Shown: positions 42,397 to 51,534 of the stretch, one piece after another
How positions within the stretch are numbered: position 1 is the stretch's first letter
Layout: every line of letters starts with the position of its first letter
Assembly: GCA_038239345.1 (NCBI GenBank)
Contig: JBBSEX010000010.1
Location: 1 to 64,000, forward strand
Direction of reading: 5' to 3'
Length of the DNA stretch: 64,000 nucleotides
Source of the DNA: JBBSEX01 sp038239345
GTDB taxonomy: Bacteria > Acidobacteriota > Terriglobia > Bryobacterales > Bryobacteraceae
Position numbers and translations under genes: made by a program
The notes under the pieces: generated by a model
Told to the model about the DNA's origin: nothing
Databases searched by the model: none
What the model saw: the letters and a program-made list of their open reading frames with translations, nothing else

Positions 42397-43605
42397 GTGG
42401 CACTCCGCTATTTGCTGCGTTGGGGCTGTATCAGCGTCGCGATCGGCGCCCTTGCCGGAACCGCCTCTGCCGCACTGCTGCTGTCTCTGGAGTGGGCCAC
42501 GGAGGTGCGTGAATCGCATCGCTGGATCATCGCGCTACTGCCGGTAGCGGGCTTCGTTGTCGGTCTGGTCTACAAACATTTTGGGCAGTCTGTGGAAGCG
42601 GGCAATAACTTGTTGCTGGAGCAGATTCACGATCCCCAAACCGTGATCCCGCTTCGCATGACGCCGCTGGTTCTCTTCGGCACCGTGATGAGCCACTTAT
42701 TTGGCGCCTCGGCTGGCCGGGAAGGCACGGCGCTACAAACGGGCGCGTCTTTAGCGGATCAACTCACTCGACCCCTGAGACTTGGCTCCAACGATCGCCG
42801 GGTATTGCTCATGGCCGGAATCAGCGCGGGTTTTGGCTCCGTCTTTGGGACGCCGCTAGCGGGCGCGGTTTTCGGATTGGAGGTGTTGGCGATTGGAAAG
42901 CTGCGGTATGACGCCATCGTCCCCTGTCTACTCTCGGCGATGGTTGCCGACCGCGTGACGCTGCTCTGGGGCGTCCATCATACGGCCTATCGATTTCCCT
43001 TCACAGCCACTTTGGGCATTCCCGCATTTGGTTGGGCGATCGTGGCCGGAATCGTCTTCGGGCTAGCCGGAATGCTCTTCGCCAACTCCACTCATCTTGT
43101 CTCCGCGTGGGCGAAACGGCGTATTCAATATGCGCCACTACGCCCGGTGATCGGCGGCGCGATGGTCGCGGCGGCGGTGTTAGCTATTGGAACCACGAAG
43201 TACATTGGCCTTGGCATCCCGACAATTGTCGAATCCTTCCAGCACCCTCTTCCATCGTGGGATTTTGCCGCGAAGTTTCTGTTTACGGTAATAACGCTTG
43301 GCTTCGGATTCAAGGGGGGCGAGGTTACTCCGCTGTTTTTCATCGGCGCAACATTAGGTAACGCGCTCGCCTATGTGGTGCCGCTCCCTTTACCGCTGCT
43401 CGCCGCAATGGGCTTTTGCGCCGTATTCGCCGGCGCCGCCAACACACCGCTCGCATCCACTTTGATGGCAATGGAACTCTTTGGGCCTGAGGTGGGAGCA
43501 TACGCCGGAATCGCGTCGGTGATCAGCTATTTATTCTCTGGCCATGCGGGTATCTACGGTGCTCAAAAGATCGGAGTTCGGAAAATGCCGCGATCACCAG
43601 GATAG
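42397..43605 (+). CDS. CLC-F type fluoride/proton antiporter
   Basis: A 402-residue CLC channel-family membrane protein with about ten to twelve helices. Motifs typical of fluoride CLCs: AGNNLLLEQIHDP (residues about 68-80, replacing the GSGIP of chloride CLCs) and SAGREGTALQTGA (gating glutamate at about 109, followed by GT rather than GP). GFGFKGGEVTPLFFIGATLGNA is the third anion motif. With the fluoride riboswitch just upstream, its job is to expel fluoride. The GTG start is the first usual codon, but the reading frame is open upstream to the TAG at 42349, and family members often begin a few residues earlier; an ATT at 42364 is possible. Confidence 0.9.
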   Translation: MALRYLLRWGCISVAIGALAGTASAALLLSLEWATEVRESHRWIIALLPVAGFVVGLVYKHFGQSVEAGNNLLLEQIHDPQTVIPLRMTPLVLFGTVMSHLFGASAGREGTALQTGASLADQLTRPLRLGSNDRRVLLMAGISAGFGSVFGTPLAGAVFGLEVLAIGKLRYDAIVPCLLSAMVADRVTLLWGVHHTAYRFPFTATLGIPAFGWAIVAGIVFGLAGMLFANSTHLVSAWAKRRIQYAPLRPVIGGAMVAAAVLAIGTTKYIGLGIPTIVESFQHPLPSWDFAAKFLFTVITLGFGFKGGEVTPLFFIGATLGNALAYVVPLPLPLLAAMGFCAVFAGAANTPLASTLMAMELFGPEVGAYAGIASVISYLFSGHAGIYGAQKIGVRKMPRSPG

Positions 43606-43656
43606 CGACTACGCCCCACATCCTACCGCCCACTCCCCACCCCCTACAATCAATCC

Positions 43657-46248
43657 ATGGCTCTCGAAGAATATGCCAAGAAACGATCCTTCGATCAGAC
43701 GCCCGAGCCCAAGGGCCAAGTTGGTAAAGCACCGCACGCCGCCCCGCGTTATTGTGTGCAGCGGCATCATGCCAGCCATCTGCACTATGATCTGCGCCTG
43801 GAAATGGACGGCGTGTTTAAGTCCTGGGCTGTTCCGAAAGGCCCCACGCTCGATCCTTCGGTGAAGCACCTCGCCATGATGGTGGAGGATCACCCGCTCG
43901 ACTATGGAAACTTTGAAGGCGTCATTCCCGCCGGCAATTACGGCGCGGGCAGCGTTATGCTTTGGGACCGCGGCACATTTGAGCTGCTCGGCGATAAGAC
44001 GGCGGAAGAGCAGCTCGCTCGTGGCGACTTCAAATTTCGTGTGACGGCCGAGAAGATCAACGGCGAGTTTGCGCTGGTTCACATCAAGCGCGGTAAAGGG
44101 AATGAATGGCTGCTGCTGAAAAAGAAAGATCCGTTCGCGCAAACCGGTTGGGATCCGAATGAACACGCCTTCAGCGTAGCCACTGGACGCACGCAGGAAG
44201 AGATCGCGCGCAATCTTGAGGCGGTCCCTCAAAAGCAGGGGAAGAGTAAACCGTCGAAATATAAGATGCCGGAAGGCGCGGTGAAATCGCCGATGCCCGC
44301 GGAAATTGAACCCATGCTCGCGCAGTCCACCATAAGCCCCCCGGCTGGCGATGCGTGGCTCTTCGAAATCAAATGGGACGGCGTCCGCTCGCTCTGTTTC
44401 ATTAATTCGGAAGGCATGCGGCTCACTTCACGGCGCCAAAATGCAATGGAGCAGCAATATCCCGAACTCACGATACTGCCTCATCATGTAAACGCCGAGT
44501 CGGCCATTCTTGACGGCGAAATCGTCACCCTGGATGACAAGGGCGTTCCGAGCTTCGCCCTTCTGCAGCGCCGGATCACCGTGGGCGACGCCGCAACCAT
44601 CGCCCGTTTGTCGCGCTCTAAACCGGTGGTCCTTTATATATTCGACCTGCTCTATCTCGATGGTTACGACCTGCGCGACGTGCCACTGATCGAGCGCAAG
44701 AAACTGCTGGCGGAGGTTCTGATCCCAGGCGAACTAGTGAAACTTTCCGATCACTTTCCGGGAAAGGGCGCGGAGCTTCTGGCTCTGGCGAAAGAGAAGG
44801 GTTTGGAAGGAATTCTTGCCAAGCGGGCCGATAGCCGATACGAAGGGAAGCGCACCGACTGTTGGTTCAAGATCAAGATCGTGTCGCAGCAGGAGTTCGT
44901 CATTTGCGGCTTTGCTGAAGGTGAGCGAGATCATTTCGGATCGCTAATTCTGGGGCTGTACGAAGGGCAGAAGCTCGTCTACACCGGGAATGTTGGCACT
45001 GGTTTCGATCAGGCGATGATTCGCGAAATCTACAAACTGATGGAGCCGCTGATTACGGATCGGGTGCAATTTAAGCCGGTTCCCAAAATGTTACGGCCCG
45101 CCACATGGATTGAACCCGAGCTGGTGTGTGAGGTTCGATTCTCCAATTGGACAGAGGAAGGCCGCCTTCGCGCCCCTGTGTTTCTGGGGTTACGGACCGA
45201 TTTAGATGCAAAGGATTGCGTTCGCGAAACATCGGAGCCTCCGCCCGAAATCGGCAAATCGAAAGCCAAGAAGCGTCCAGCGAAGCAAGCGGCGCGAACG
45301 CACTTACTGGCCCCCGACACGAAGGAGGAAACGCTGGAGATCGATGGCCACCGGCTGAAGTTTACCAATCTCAACAAAGTCTTTTATCCAGACGAGGGTT
45401 ACACCAAGCGCGATCTGTTGAACTATTACGACGCCGTCGCCGAATTGATTCTTCCGCACCTGTGCGATCGCCCCCTTTCGCTGAAGCGTTATCCCAACGG
45501 CATCGAAGGGAAATGGTTTTTTCAAAAAGATGCCTCGGAGAGCTTTCCCGATTGGTTGCGAACAGTTCCCATTAAACACGATGAGGCGAAGGAGGCCATT
45601 AACTACGTTGTCGCCGATGATCGAGCGTCTCTGCTCTATCTGGTAAACCTCGGCTGCATCGATCAGAATCCGGGCATGAGCCGCGTCGAATCTCTAGATA
45701 ATCCCGACTTCATTTTGATCGATCTTGACCCGCACGAATGTCCCTACGACAAGATCGTTGAAGCGGCGTTGCTGGTTCGCAAGAAGCTAGCCGCGCTGGG
45801 CTTGGAAGGGTATCCCAAAACCACTGGTGGCGATGGTATGCATATCTACATTCCGATTGAGCCCCATTACACGTTTGAGCAGGCGCGTTATTTCACTGAG
45901 ATCGTTGCCCGGGTATTGGCGGCTGAGCGGCCCGATCTTTTCACTACTCCGCGATCGGTAGCCAAACGCGAGAAGGGTCGCGTCTATTTCGATTGGCTGC
46001 AGATCGGGAGCGGGAAAACAATATCGGCGCCCTATGTTTTGCGCGCTTATCCGAAGGCACCGGTAGCAACGCCGCTCGCCTGGAGCGAAGTGAAGCCCGG
46101 CTTGATCCCGCAACAGTGGAATATATCAAACGCGGTGGAACGCTTCGAGCGCATAGGCGACCTCTTCAGTCCAGTTCTCAATGATAAACGGCGGCTGGAA
46201 CCCGCACTCGAAAAATTGGTTTCCGTAATCGGCGGTAAAGAAGTGTAA
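43657..46248 (+). CDS. ligD: Multifunctional DNA ligase D
   Basis: An 863-residue enzyme of bacterial non-homologous end joining. The N-terminal 3'-phosphoesterase domain is at about residues 25-150 (RYCVQRHHASHLHYDLRLEMDG...KSWAVPKGPT). The ATP-dependent ligase domain is at about 215-520, with the adenylated lysine in FEIKWDGVRS (about 238). The C-terminal primase/polymerase domain is at about 570-850 (LSLKRYPNGIEGKWFFQKDA; catalytic acids in LIDLDPHECPYDK). The order PE-ligase-polymerase is that of Pseudomonas, not Mycobacterium. No ku gene is in the window. The ATG has no ribosome site; TACAAT at 43645-43650 might give a leaderless start. Confidence 0.95.
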   Translation: MALEEYAKKRSFDQTPEPKGQVGKAPHAAPRYCVQRHHASHLHYDLRLEMDGVFKSWAVPKGPTLDPSVKHLAMMVEDHPLDYGNFEGVIPAGNYGAGSVMLWDRGTFELLGDKTAEEQLARGDFKFRVTAEKINGEFALVHIKRGKGNEWLLLKKKDPFAQTGWDPNEHAFSVATGRTQEEIARNLEAVPQKQGKSKPSKYKMPEGAVKSPMPAEIEPMLAQSTISPPAGDAWLFEIKWDGVRSLCFINSEGMRLTSRRQNAMEQQYPELTILPHHVNAESAILDGEIVTLDDKGVPSFALLQRRITVGDAATIARLSRSKPVVLYIFDLLYLDGYDLRDVPLIERKKLLAEVLIPGELVKLSDHFPGKGAELLALAKEKGLEGILAKRADSRYEGKRTDCWFKIKIVSQQEFVICGFAEGERDHFGSLILGLYEGQKLVYTGNVGTGFDQAMIREIYKLMEPLITDRVQFKPVPKMLRPATWIEPELVCEVRFSNWTEEGRLRAPVFLGLRTDLDAKDCVRETSEPPPEIGKSKAKKRPAKQAARTHLLAPDTKEETLEIDGHRLKFTNLNKVFYPDEGYTKRDLLNYYDAVAELILPHLCDRPLSLKRYPNGIEGKWFFQKDASESFPDWLRTVPIKHDEAKEAINYVVADDRASLLYLVNLGCIDQNPGMSRVESLDNPDFILIDLDPHECPYDKIVEAALLVRKKLAALGLEGYPKTTGGDGMHIYIPIEPHYTFEQARYFTEIVARVLAAERPDLFTTPRSVAKREKGRVYFDWLQIGSGKTISAPYVLRAYPKAPVATPLAWSEVKPGLIPQQWNISNAVERFERIGDLFSPVLNDKRRLEPALEKLVSVIGGKEV

Positions 46249-46306
46249 GCTGCGTATCCTTTCCGCGTGAGATTCACGTCAAGGAGGGTGTAAGGAGAAA
46301 CAACTA

Positions 46307-46768
46307 ATGAAGCGTACTTTTCTGACCCTGACTTCCAGCGCCATTCTTACGGCTGGGATGATGTTTGCCCAAACCAGCGCCGCGGCCCTACGGCACGATC
46401 CGCAGCGGAGAATGAACCGTATCGCAGCGGCGTTGAACCTGACCGATGCCCAGAAAGCCCAGGCCCAATCGATTTTCCAGGAATCGGCGAACACCACCAA
46501 GCCGCTTCGGAAACAGCTGCGGCAGGATCGCATGGCCTTATCGAAGGCGGCAAAGGCGGGCGCGGATCAGAATCAGATCACAGCGCTGGCAAACGCGATG
46601 GGTCCGCTGAGTTCGCAGCTGGCTGCGGCACGAGCGACAAGGTCGGCCAAATTCTACGCGCTACTCACCCCCGAGCAGCAACAGAAGGTGGATCAGCATC
46701 CCCGTCTGCTGAGAGCCGCGGCTTATGGCCGTCATCATGGACAGGAGCAAACCACGGTTCAGAATTAA
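46307..46768 (+). CDS. Spy/CpxP-like LTXXQ periplasmic protein
   Basis: A 153-residue exported protein: signal peptide MKRTFLTLTSSAILTAGMMFAQTSAAA, then a helical domain with two LTxxQ-type motifs (LNLTDAQKAQAQSIFQ and LLTPEQQQKVDQH), which define the Spy/CpxP family. Spy is a small ATP-independent chaperone of the periplasm, CpxP a stress-signal modulator; which this resembles more is unclear. AAGGAG and a second purine-rich site precede the ATG. A 10-bp hairpin lies after it. Confidence 0.85.
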   Translation: MKRTFLTLTSSAILTAGMMFAQTSAAALRHDPQRRMNRIAAALNLTDAQKAQAQSIFQESANTTKPLRKQLRQDRMALSKAAKAGADQNQITALANAMGPLSSQLAAARATRSAKFYALLTPEQQQKVDQHPRLLRAAAYGRHHGQEQTTVQN

Positions 46769-46778
46769 AAATCGACAG

Positions 46779-46819
46779 CGGCGCGAAGCGTATGGTGTAC
46801 TGAGATTTCCTTCGCGCCG
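46779..46819. repeat. Long-loop inverted repeat between the Spy-like gene and the SecA-like gene
   Basis: CGGCGCGAAG (46779-46788) and CTTCGCGCCG (46810-46819) are a perfect 10-bp inverted pair with a 21-base loop. There is no T-run after it, so it is not a standard terminator; it could be a terminator of another kind, an mRNA 3' stabiliser or a protein-binding site. Confidence 0.45.
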
Positions 46820-46846
46820 GCTGGTCCGCGTTGCTTGATTCTCGCC

Positions 46847-49030
46847 ATGCCCGTCCAATATCTCGCAAGAGCCCGCGCCTACTTGCGAAAACGCTTCGAT
46901 GCTCCGTCCCGCACGCCGGTCTTCGAGGCAATCGAAACTCGAAGGGCGGAATTGAATGCCTTTCCCGACGCCGATATACGGGCGATCTCCGCGAAGCTAC
47001 GAACGGGGAGTTGGACCGGCGATTTACTTCCCGAGGTCTTCGCTATCGCCTGTGTCGCGGCACACAAGGCGATCGGACTCCGGCCATTCGCCGAGCAGAT
47101 CCACGGGGCACTCGCGCTACATAGCGGTGACATCGTTGAGATGCTGACGGGCGAAGGCAAAACGCTGGCTGCGGTTCCAGCCGTATTTGCCGGCGTCCTT
47201 CGCGACGGCGGCGTCCACGTGCTTACGGCGAATGATTATCTGGCGCGCCGCGATGCTACCTGGATGGGTCCAATCTATGAATTTCTCGGGGTTTCCGTGG
47301 GCTACGTGTCCCAATCGATGACCGCATTGGAGCGGCGGCGCGCCTATGCCTGCGATGTTACCTATGCAACCGCGAACGAAGTGGGATTCGATTTTCTGCG
47401 CGACCATCTGGCGCTGGATGCAGCGGAACTAGTGCAGCGTGAGTTCCAATCGGCGATTATCGACGAAGCCGATTCACTACTGATTGATGAAGCGCGAATT
47501 CCCCTGGTAATCGCCGGCGGTGATGCCGCGCCCGAGGCCCTTGCACGCCGCGCGGCCTCATTGGTGGCAGCGTTCGATCATCGTCATTACGTGCTGGATG
47601 AGCATTCGCGAAACGTGCAGCTCAGTTACTTCGGCGCGGCGCTGGTTGAACAATCCTTCGCTTGCGGCAATCTGTATGAAGAGCAAAATCTGGCGATTCA
47701 TGCCGCGGTCCTGGATGCCCTGCACGCCCAATTCTTACTGCGTCGCGATATCGATTACGTCGTCAGGAATGGCGCCGTCGAGCTGATCGACGAGTTCAAG
47801 GGCCGTGTCGCGCAGGATCGGCGTTGGCCGGCGGGATTGCAGACCGCCCTCGAAGCCCGAGAAGGGCTCCCGTTGCACCGCCAGGGCCGCGTGCTCTCGT
47901 CCATTACGCTGCAAAACCTGTTTGCGCAATATCCACGAATTGCCGGGATGACGGGCACCGCGGAGACGCAAGCGCAGGAATTTCGCGATGTATACCGCCT
48001 TCCTGTCTCGATAATCCGCACCCATCGGCCGATGATTCGTCCCGACTATCCAGACCGCTTGTTTCGTTCCAAGGCCGCAAAGAATCGCGCCGTTCTGAAT
48101 GAAATATTCGACGTGCACACAACGGGGCGGCCGATCCTGGTAGGCACGGCTAGCGTCGAAGAATCGGAGCGGCTGAGTGCTCTTGCAAGAGAGGCAGGTA
48201 TTCCACATCGAGTATTAAACGCCCGTAACGATGAAGCGGAAGCAGCCATCATCTCCGAAGCCGGAGCCCTGGGCGCGGTAACGATTTCCACAAATATGGC
48301 AGGACGAGGCACCGATATCCGGCTTGGCGGCAGTTCCGGGGTGGATCACGAAAAAGTTGTAGAACTTGGCGGGCTTTATGTGATCGGCACGAACCGCCAT
48401 GAGAGCCGGCGCATCGATAACCAGCTGCGGGGCCGCGCGGGACGCCAAGGCGATCCTGGAGCGTCGCGATTTTTTCTCAGCCTGCAAGATGATTTGATTT
48501 CTCGCTATGGAATCGCCGATGTCGATTTTTCCGCGCCTGGCGCGATGGATACCGTGCAACGGCTGGTCGAGATGCAGAACCTGGAAATCCGCCGGACTCT
48601 GTGGAAGTACGATGGCTTGATCGAACACCAGCGCCGGCAGATGTATGACCTCCGGCGAGAACTTCTAAGCACCGAGGCAAACCGGGAGCGCCGTATCCGC
48701 TTGGCCATCGTCGACGACCTGTGGGCGGATTATCTGGCGGCTGTCGCCGAGCTTCGCCATGGAATCCACTGGCATGCGTGGGCCGGACGAGACCCGTTAA
48801 ACGAATTTCTCCACTTAGCCACGGATCTTTACAAGGAGTTGCAAGACCGGATTGCCGAGGAAACAGAGACAGCGCTCGCCCGAGACGATTTGGATCTAAG
48901 TGCGCTGGATGGTTTTGATCGCGGCGCAACCTGGACTTACTTGATCAACGACAACCCGTTCGGAACGCTTACCGACCGGCTGGCGCGTGGACTTCGCCGA
49001 AAACTGGCGGACTGGAACATGTTGCGTTGA
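46847..49030 (+). CDS. SecA paralogue (SecA2-like preprotein translocase ATPase)
   Basis: A 727-residue motor ATPase. Walker A MLTGEGKTLAAV (about residue 102), DEAD-type IIDEADSLLIDEARIPL, MTGTAETQAQEF, and the C-terminal motor motifs MAGRGTDIRLGG and GTNRHESRRIDNQLRGRAGRQGDPGASRFFLSLQDDLISRYG are all intact, so it should hydrolyse ATP. It is short (a housekeeping SecA is about 900) and has no C-terminal zinc-binding tail. It is therefore probably a second, specialised SecA, or a SecA of an accessory export path. No partner substrate gene is evident. The ATG at 46847 is chosen; TTG at 46835 is in frame. Confidence 0.85.
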   Translation: MPVQYLARARAYLRKRFDAPSRTPVFEAIETRRAELNAFPDADIRAISAKLRTGSWTGDLLPEVFAIACVAAHKAIGLRPFAEQIHGALALHSGDIVEMLTGEGKTLAAVPAVFAGVLRDGGVHVLTANDYLARRDATWMGPIYEFLGVSVGYVSQSMTALERRRAYACDVTYATANEVGFDFLRDHLALDAAELVQREFQSAIIDEADSLLIDEARIPLVIAGGDAAPEALARRAASLVAAFDHRHYVLDEHSRNVQLSYFGAALVEQSFACGNLYEEQNLAIHAAVLDALHAQFLLRRDIDYVVRNGAVELIDEFKGRVAQDRRWPAGLQTALEAREGLPLHRQGRVLSSITLQNLFAQYPRIAGMTGTAETQAQEFRDVYRLPVSIIRTHRPMIRPDYPDRLFRSKAAKNRAVLNEIFDVHTTGRPILVGTASVEESERLSALAREAGIPHRVLNARNDEAEAAIISEAGALGAVTISTNMAGRGTDIRLGGSSGVDHEKVVELGGLYVIGTNRHESRRIDNQLRGRAGRQGDPGASRFFLSLQDDLISRYGIADVDFSAPGAMDTVQRLVEMQNLEIRRTLWKYDGLIEHQRRQMYDLRRELLSTEANRERRIRLAIVDDLWADYLAAVAELRHGIHWHAWAGRDPLNEFLHLATDLYKELQDRIAEETETALARDDLDLSALDGFDRGATWTYLINDNPFGTLTDRLARGLRRKLADWNMLR

Positions 49031-49067
49031 TTTCTTCGGCGTTATACTAGGATCTCAGGAGCAATCC

Positions 49068-49493
49068 ATGAAAACTTACGTGAAGTTCGGCCTTCTCGTC
49101 GTGATTATTATCGGGACGCTGGGCTGGTTGGCCGCGGGCGGCATCAGCGATACCAAAACTTATTACAAGACAATCGCTGAAGTCATGCAAATGGGCGACC
49201 AGGCAAAAGAGAAGCGCATTCGCGTCGGTGGCGACATCAAGAAAGGGTCAATCGTACGGGATGGCCAGGATGTCCGCTTCGTTCTTTGTCAGGAAGCGAA
49301 GACGATGAACGTGGTGTATAGCGGGATCGATCCGCTGCCCGACACATTCCGCGATGGCGCGCAAGCCCTGGCCGATGGCAAACTGGGCAGCGATGGAGTT
49401 TTTCATGCCAATAAAATTCAGGCTAAGTGCGCTTCGAAATATGAAGCCAAGCCAGTGCAAAAACCGGAAGCGCAGACTCACGCTTCTTCGTAA
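49068..49493 (+). CDS. ccmE: Cytochrome c maturation protein CcmE, Cys variant
   Basis: A 141-residue haem chaperone: an N-terminal membrane anchor (residues about 5-24), then the OB-fold domain (RIRVGGDIKKGSIVRDGQDVRFVLCQEAKTMNVVYSGIDPLPDTFRDGAQALADGKLGSDGVFHANKIQAKCASKY). In most CcmE the haem is bound by His in a HxxxY motif (E. coli H130); here the aligned residue is Cys121, giving C-x3-Y. Such CxxxY forms are known in some archaea and Desulfovibrio. AGGAG lies 6 bases before the ATG, and TATACT at 49043-49048 may be the -10 of the operon's promoter. First gene of the ccm operon. Confidence 0.93.
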   Translation: MKTYVKFGLLVVIIIGTLGWLAAGGISDTKTYYKTIAEVMQMGDQAKEKRIRVGGDIKKGSIVRDGQDVRFVLCQEAKTMNVVYSGIDPLPDTFRDGAQALADGKLGSDGVFHANKIQAKCASKYEAKPVQKPEAQTHASS

Positions 49494-49521
49494 CAGCTAA
49501 AAAGCCGGCAGGAATGTAAGC

Positions 49522-51534
49522 ATGGAAAACATCGGCGCTCTGGCGCTTCTTCTCGCATTTTGTTTCGCGATTTATTCAATTGCTGCATCCCTTGTCGGAA
49601 AGTGGAAGCAGAAACCATTCCTATTATTAAGCGGTGAGCGGGCCGTTTATTCGGCTTGGTTCCTGATCACGGGCGCGGCGGGGATTCTCGTGTATTCCAT
49701 GATGACCGGCGATTATCGCCTTTCCTACGTGGCGTCGCACACCAACCAGGCGATGCCGATGGCGTATAAATTCGCGGCTTGGTGGGGTGGCCAGGAAGGC
49801 TCGCTGCTGCTCTGGGCATGGCTGCTATCGACGTACTCGGCTGTCGTCGTGTTTACCAATCGCAAGAAATTTCGGGACATGATGCCCATCGTCACCGCTG
49901 TACTGATGGTCACGCTAGCGTTTTTCGTTATGCTGATCACCTTTGTGCTGAGCCCGTTTCAGGTGCTCGCCGTCGGCAAGGGCATCATGAATGTCGGCGA
50001 TGGACAAGGCTTGAATCCGCTGTTGCAGTACTGGACGATGGTGATTCATCCGCCGATGCTTTATCTGGGCTACGTCGGCTTCACGGTTCCCTTCGCCTTC
50101 GCTTTCGCCTCATTGGTGACTAAGCAACCGGGCGATGCCTGGATCAACACCACGCGCCGCTGGACCATAGTGACTTGGCTCTTCCAAAGTACTGGAATCC
50201 TTCTCGGCGCAGGCTGGGCTTATGCCGTTCTCGGTTGGGGCGGCTACTGGGGTTGGGACCCGGTGGAGAATGCTTCCCTGCTTCCCTGGATCACGGCGAC
50301 GGCGTTTCTACACTCCGTGATGATGCAGGAAAAGAAGGGCATGATGAAGATATGGAACATGGTGTTGATCTCCGCCACGTTCTTTCTCTGCATTTTTGGA
50401 ACAACCTTAACGCGCACCGGTATCGTCAGTTCGGTCCACGCTTTCGCGCAGTCTCCCATCAAGATTTATTTCCTGATATTTCTCGCGGTAGGAATCGCGG
50501 GCGTCGTTTATCTGATCCTCGACCGGCTGCCATATCTGAAATCGGAAGCGCAACTGGAAAGTGTGGTCTCACGCGAATCGAGTTTCTTGTTTAATAACCT
50601 GATCCTGCTGGCAAGCTGCTTCGCAGTGCTCTGGGGTACTCTCTTCCCGGTGATTTCAGAAGCGCTAACCGGTGAAAAGATCAGCGTCGACGCGCCGTTT
50701 TTCAATCGGGTGAACGTGCCCATCGGACTATTCCTGCTTTTCCTTACGGGCGTCGGCCCACTGATTGCCTGGCGTCGCAGTTCGCTGGACAGCCTGCGTC
50801 GAAACTTCCTTTGGCCTACTCTTGCGGCGCTAATTCTCACCGTCGTCTTGGTTGCCGCTGGCGTCCGTCATTTTTACGCTCTGGTATCGTTTGCGCTCTG
50901 CCTGTTCGTTACCACTACTGTGATCTCGGAATTTTTCAAGGGTGCGCTCGCGATCCGGGCGAAGAACGGGATGAACTTCCTGGCGGCGACCGTGGAACTG
51001 ACACACCGCAACACCCGCCGCTATGGCGGATATCTGGTGCACATGGGAATCGTCTTCATGTTCATCGGCTTCACCGGCTCGGCTTTTAATTTGAACCATA
51101 GCGAGGAAGTGCCCACCGGATCCTCAATGAAGATCGGCTCCTATGTCCTGAAAGTGAACGGCCTCGATCAGGGGCAGAATGAAAATTATCAGTGGGGACG
51201 CCTGAACATCGATGTCTCGAAACATGGCGAGCCACGCGGGACGATGGCCCCCGAGCACCGCTTTTACATGGCCAGCCAGCAACCCACGTCGGAAGTATCG
51301 ATTCAGCGCCGCATCAACGAGGATCTCTACGTCAACTTCGCTGGCCTCTCGAAAGACAACACAAAAGCGGTGATCCAGGCTTACGTCTTCCCGCTTGTGT
51401 CCTGGATCTGGATGGGATATTGGGTGCTTCTATTCGGCACGCTGGTTTGTTTGGTTCCAAGCAAAGTGAAGTTGCAATACGCGAAGACGCAGGTTGTCGG
51501 GATTACAGGAAAACATGCGACGGTGGAAAAGTAG
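49522..51534 (+). CDS. ccmF: Cytochrome c haem lyase subunit CcmF
   Basis: A 670-residue membrane protein with about 15 spans and the tryptophan-rich WWD domain WGGYWGWDPVENASLLPWITATAFLH. It joins haem from CcmE to the CxxCH motif of apocytochromes, together with CcmH and (in system I) CcmI. It starts 28 bases after ccmE. The C-terminal 200 residues form a periplasmic loop and a last span (FPLVSWIWMGYWVLLFGTLVCLV). Its stop overlaps ccmH by 20 bases. Confidence 0.95.
   Translation: MENIGALALLLAFCFAIYSIAASLVGKWKQKPFLLLSGERAVYSAWFLITGAAGILVYSMMTGDYRLSYVASHTNQAMPMAYKFAAWWGGQEGSLLLWAWLLSTYSAVVVFTNRKKFRDMMPIVTAVLMVTLAFFVMLITFVLSPFQVLAVGKGIMNVGDGQGLNPLLQYWTMVIHPPMLYLGYVGFTVPFAFAFASLVTKQPGDAWINTTRRWTIVTWLFQSTGILLGAGWAYAVLGWGGYWGWDPVENASLLPWITATAFLHSVMMQEKKGMMKIWNMVLISATFFLCIFGTTLTRTGIVSSVHAFAQSPIKIYFLIFLAVGIAGVVYLILDRLPYLKSEAQLESVVSRESSFLFNNLILLASCFAVLWGTLFPVISEALTGEKISVDAPFFNRVNVPIGLFLLFLTGVGPLIAWRRSSLDSLRRNFLWPTLAALILTVVLVAAGVRHFYALVSFALCLFVTTTVISEFFKGALAIRAKNGMNFLAATVELTHRNTRRYGGYLVHMGIVFMFIGFTGSAFNLNHSEEVPTGSSMKIGSYVLKVNGLDQGQNENYQWGRLNIDVSKHGEPRGTMAPEHRFYMASQQPTSEVSIQRRINEDLYVNFAGLSKDNTKAVIQAYVFPLVSWIWMGYWVLLFGTLVCLVPSKVKLQYAKTQVVGITGKHATVEK

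Noticed and set aside
48987..49067. Upstream start for ccmE inside the secA-like gene
   Set aside because: The ATG at 49068 has a good ribosome site and begins right before the membrane anchor; the extension is an overlap in another frame.
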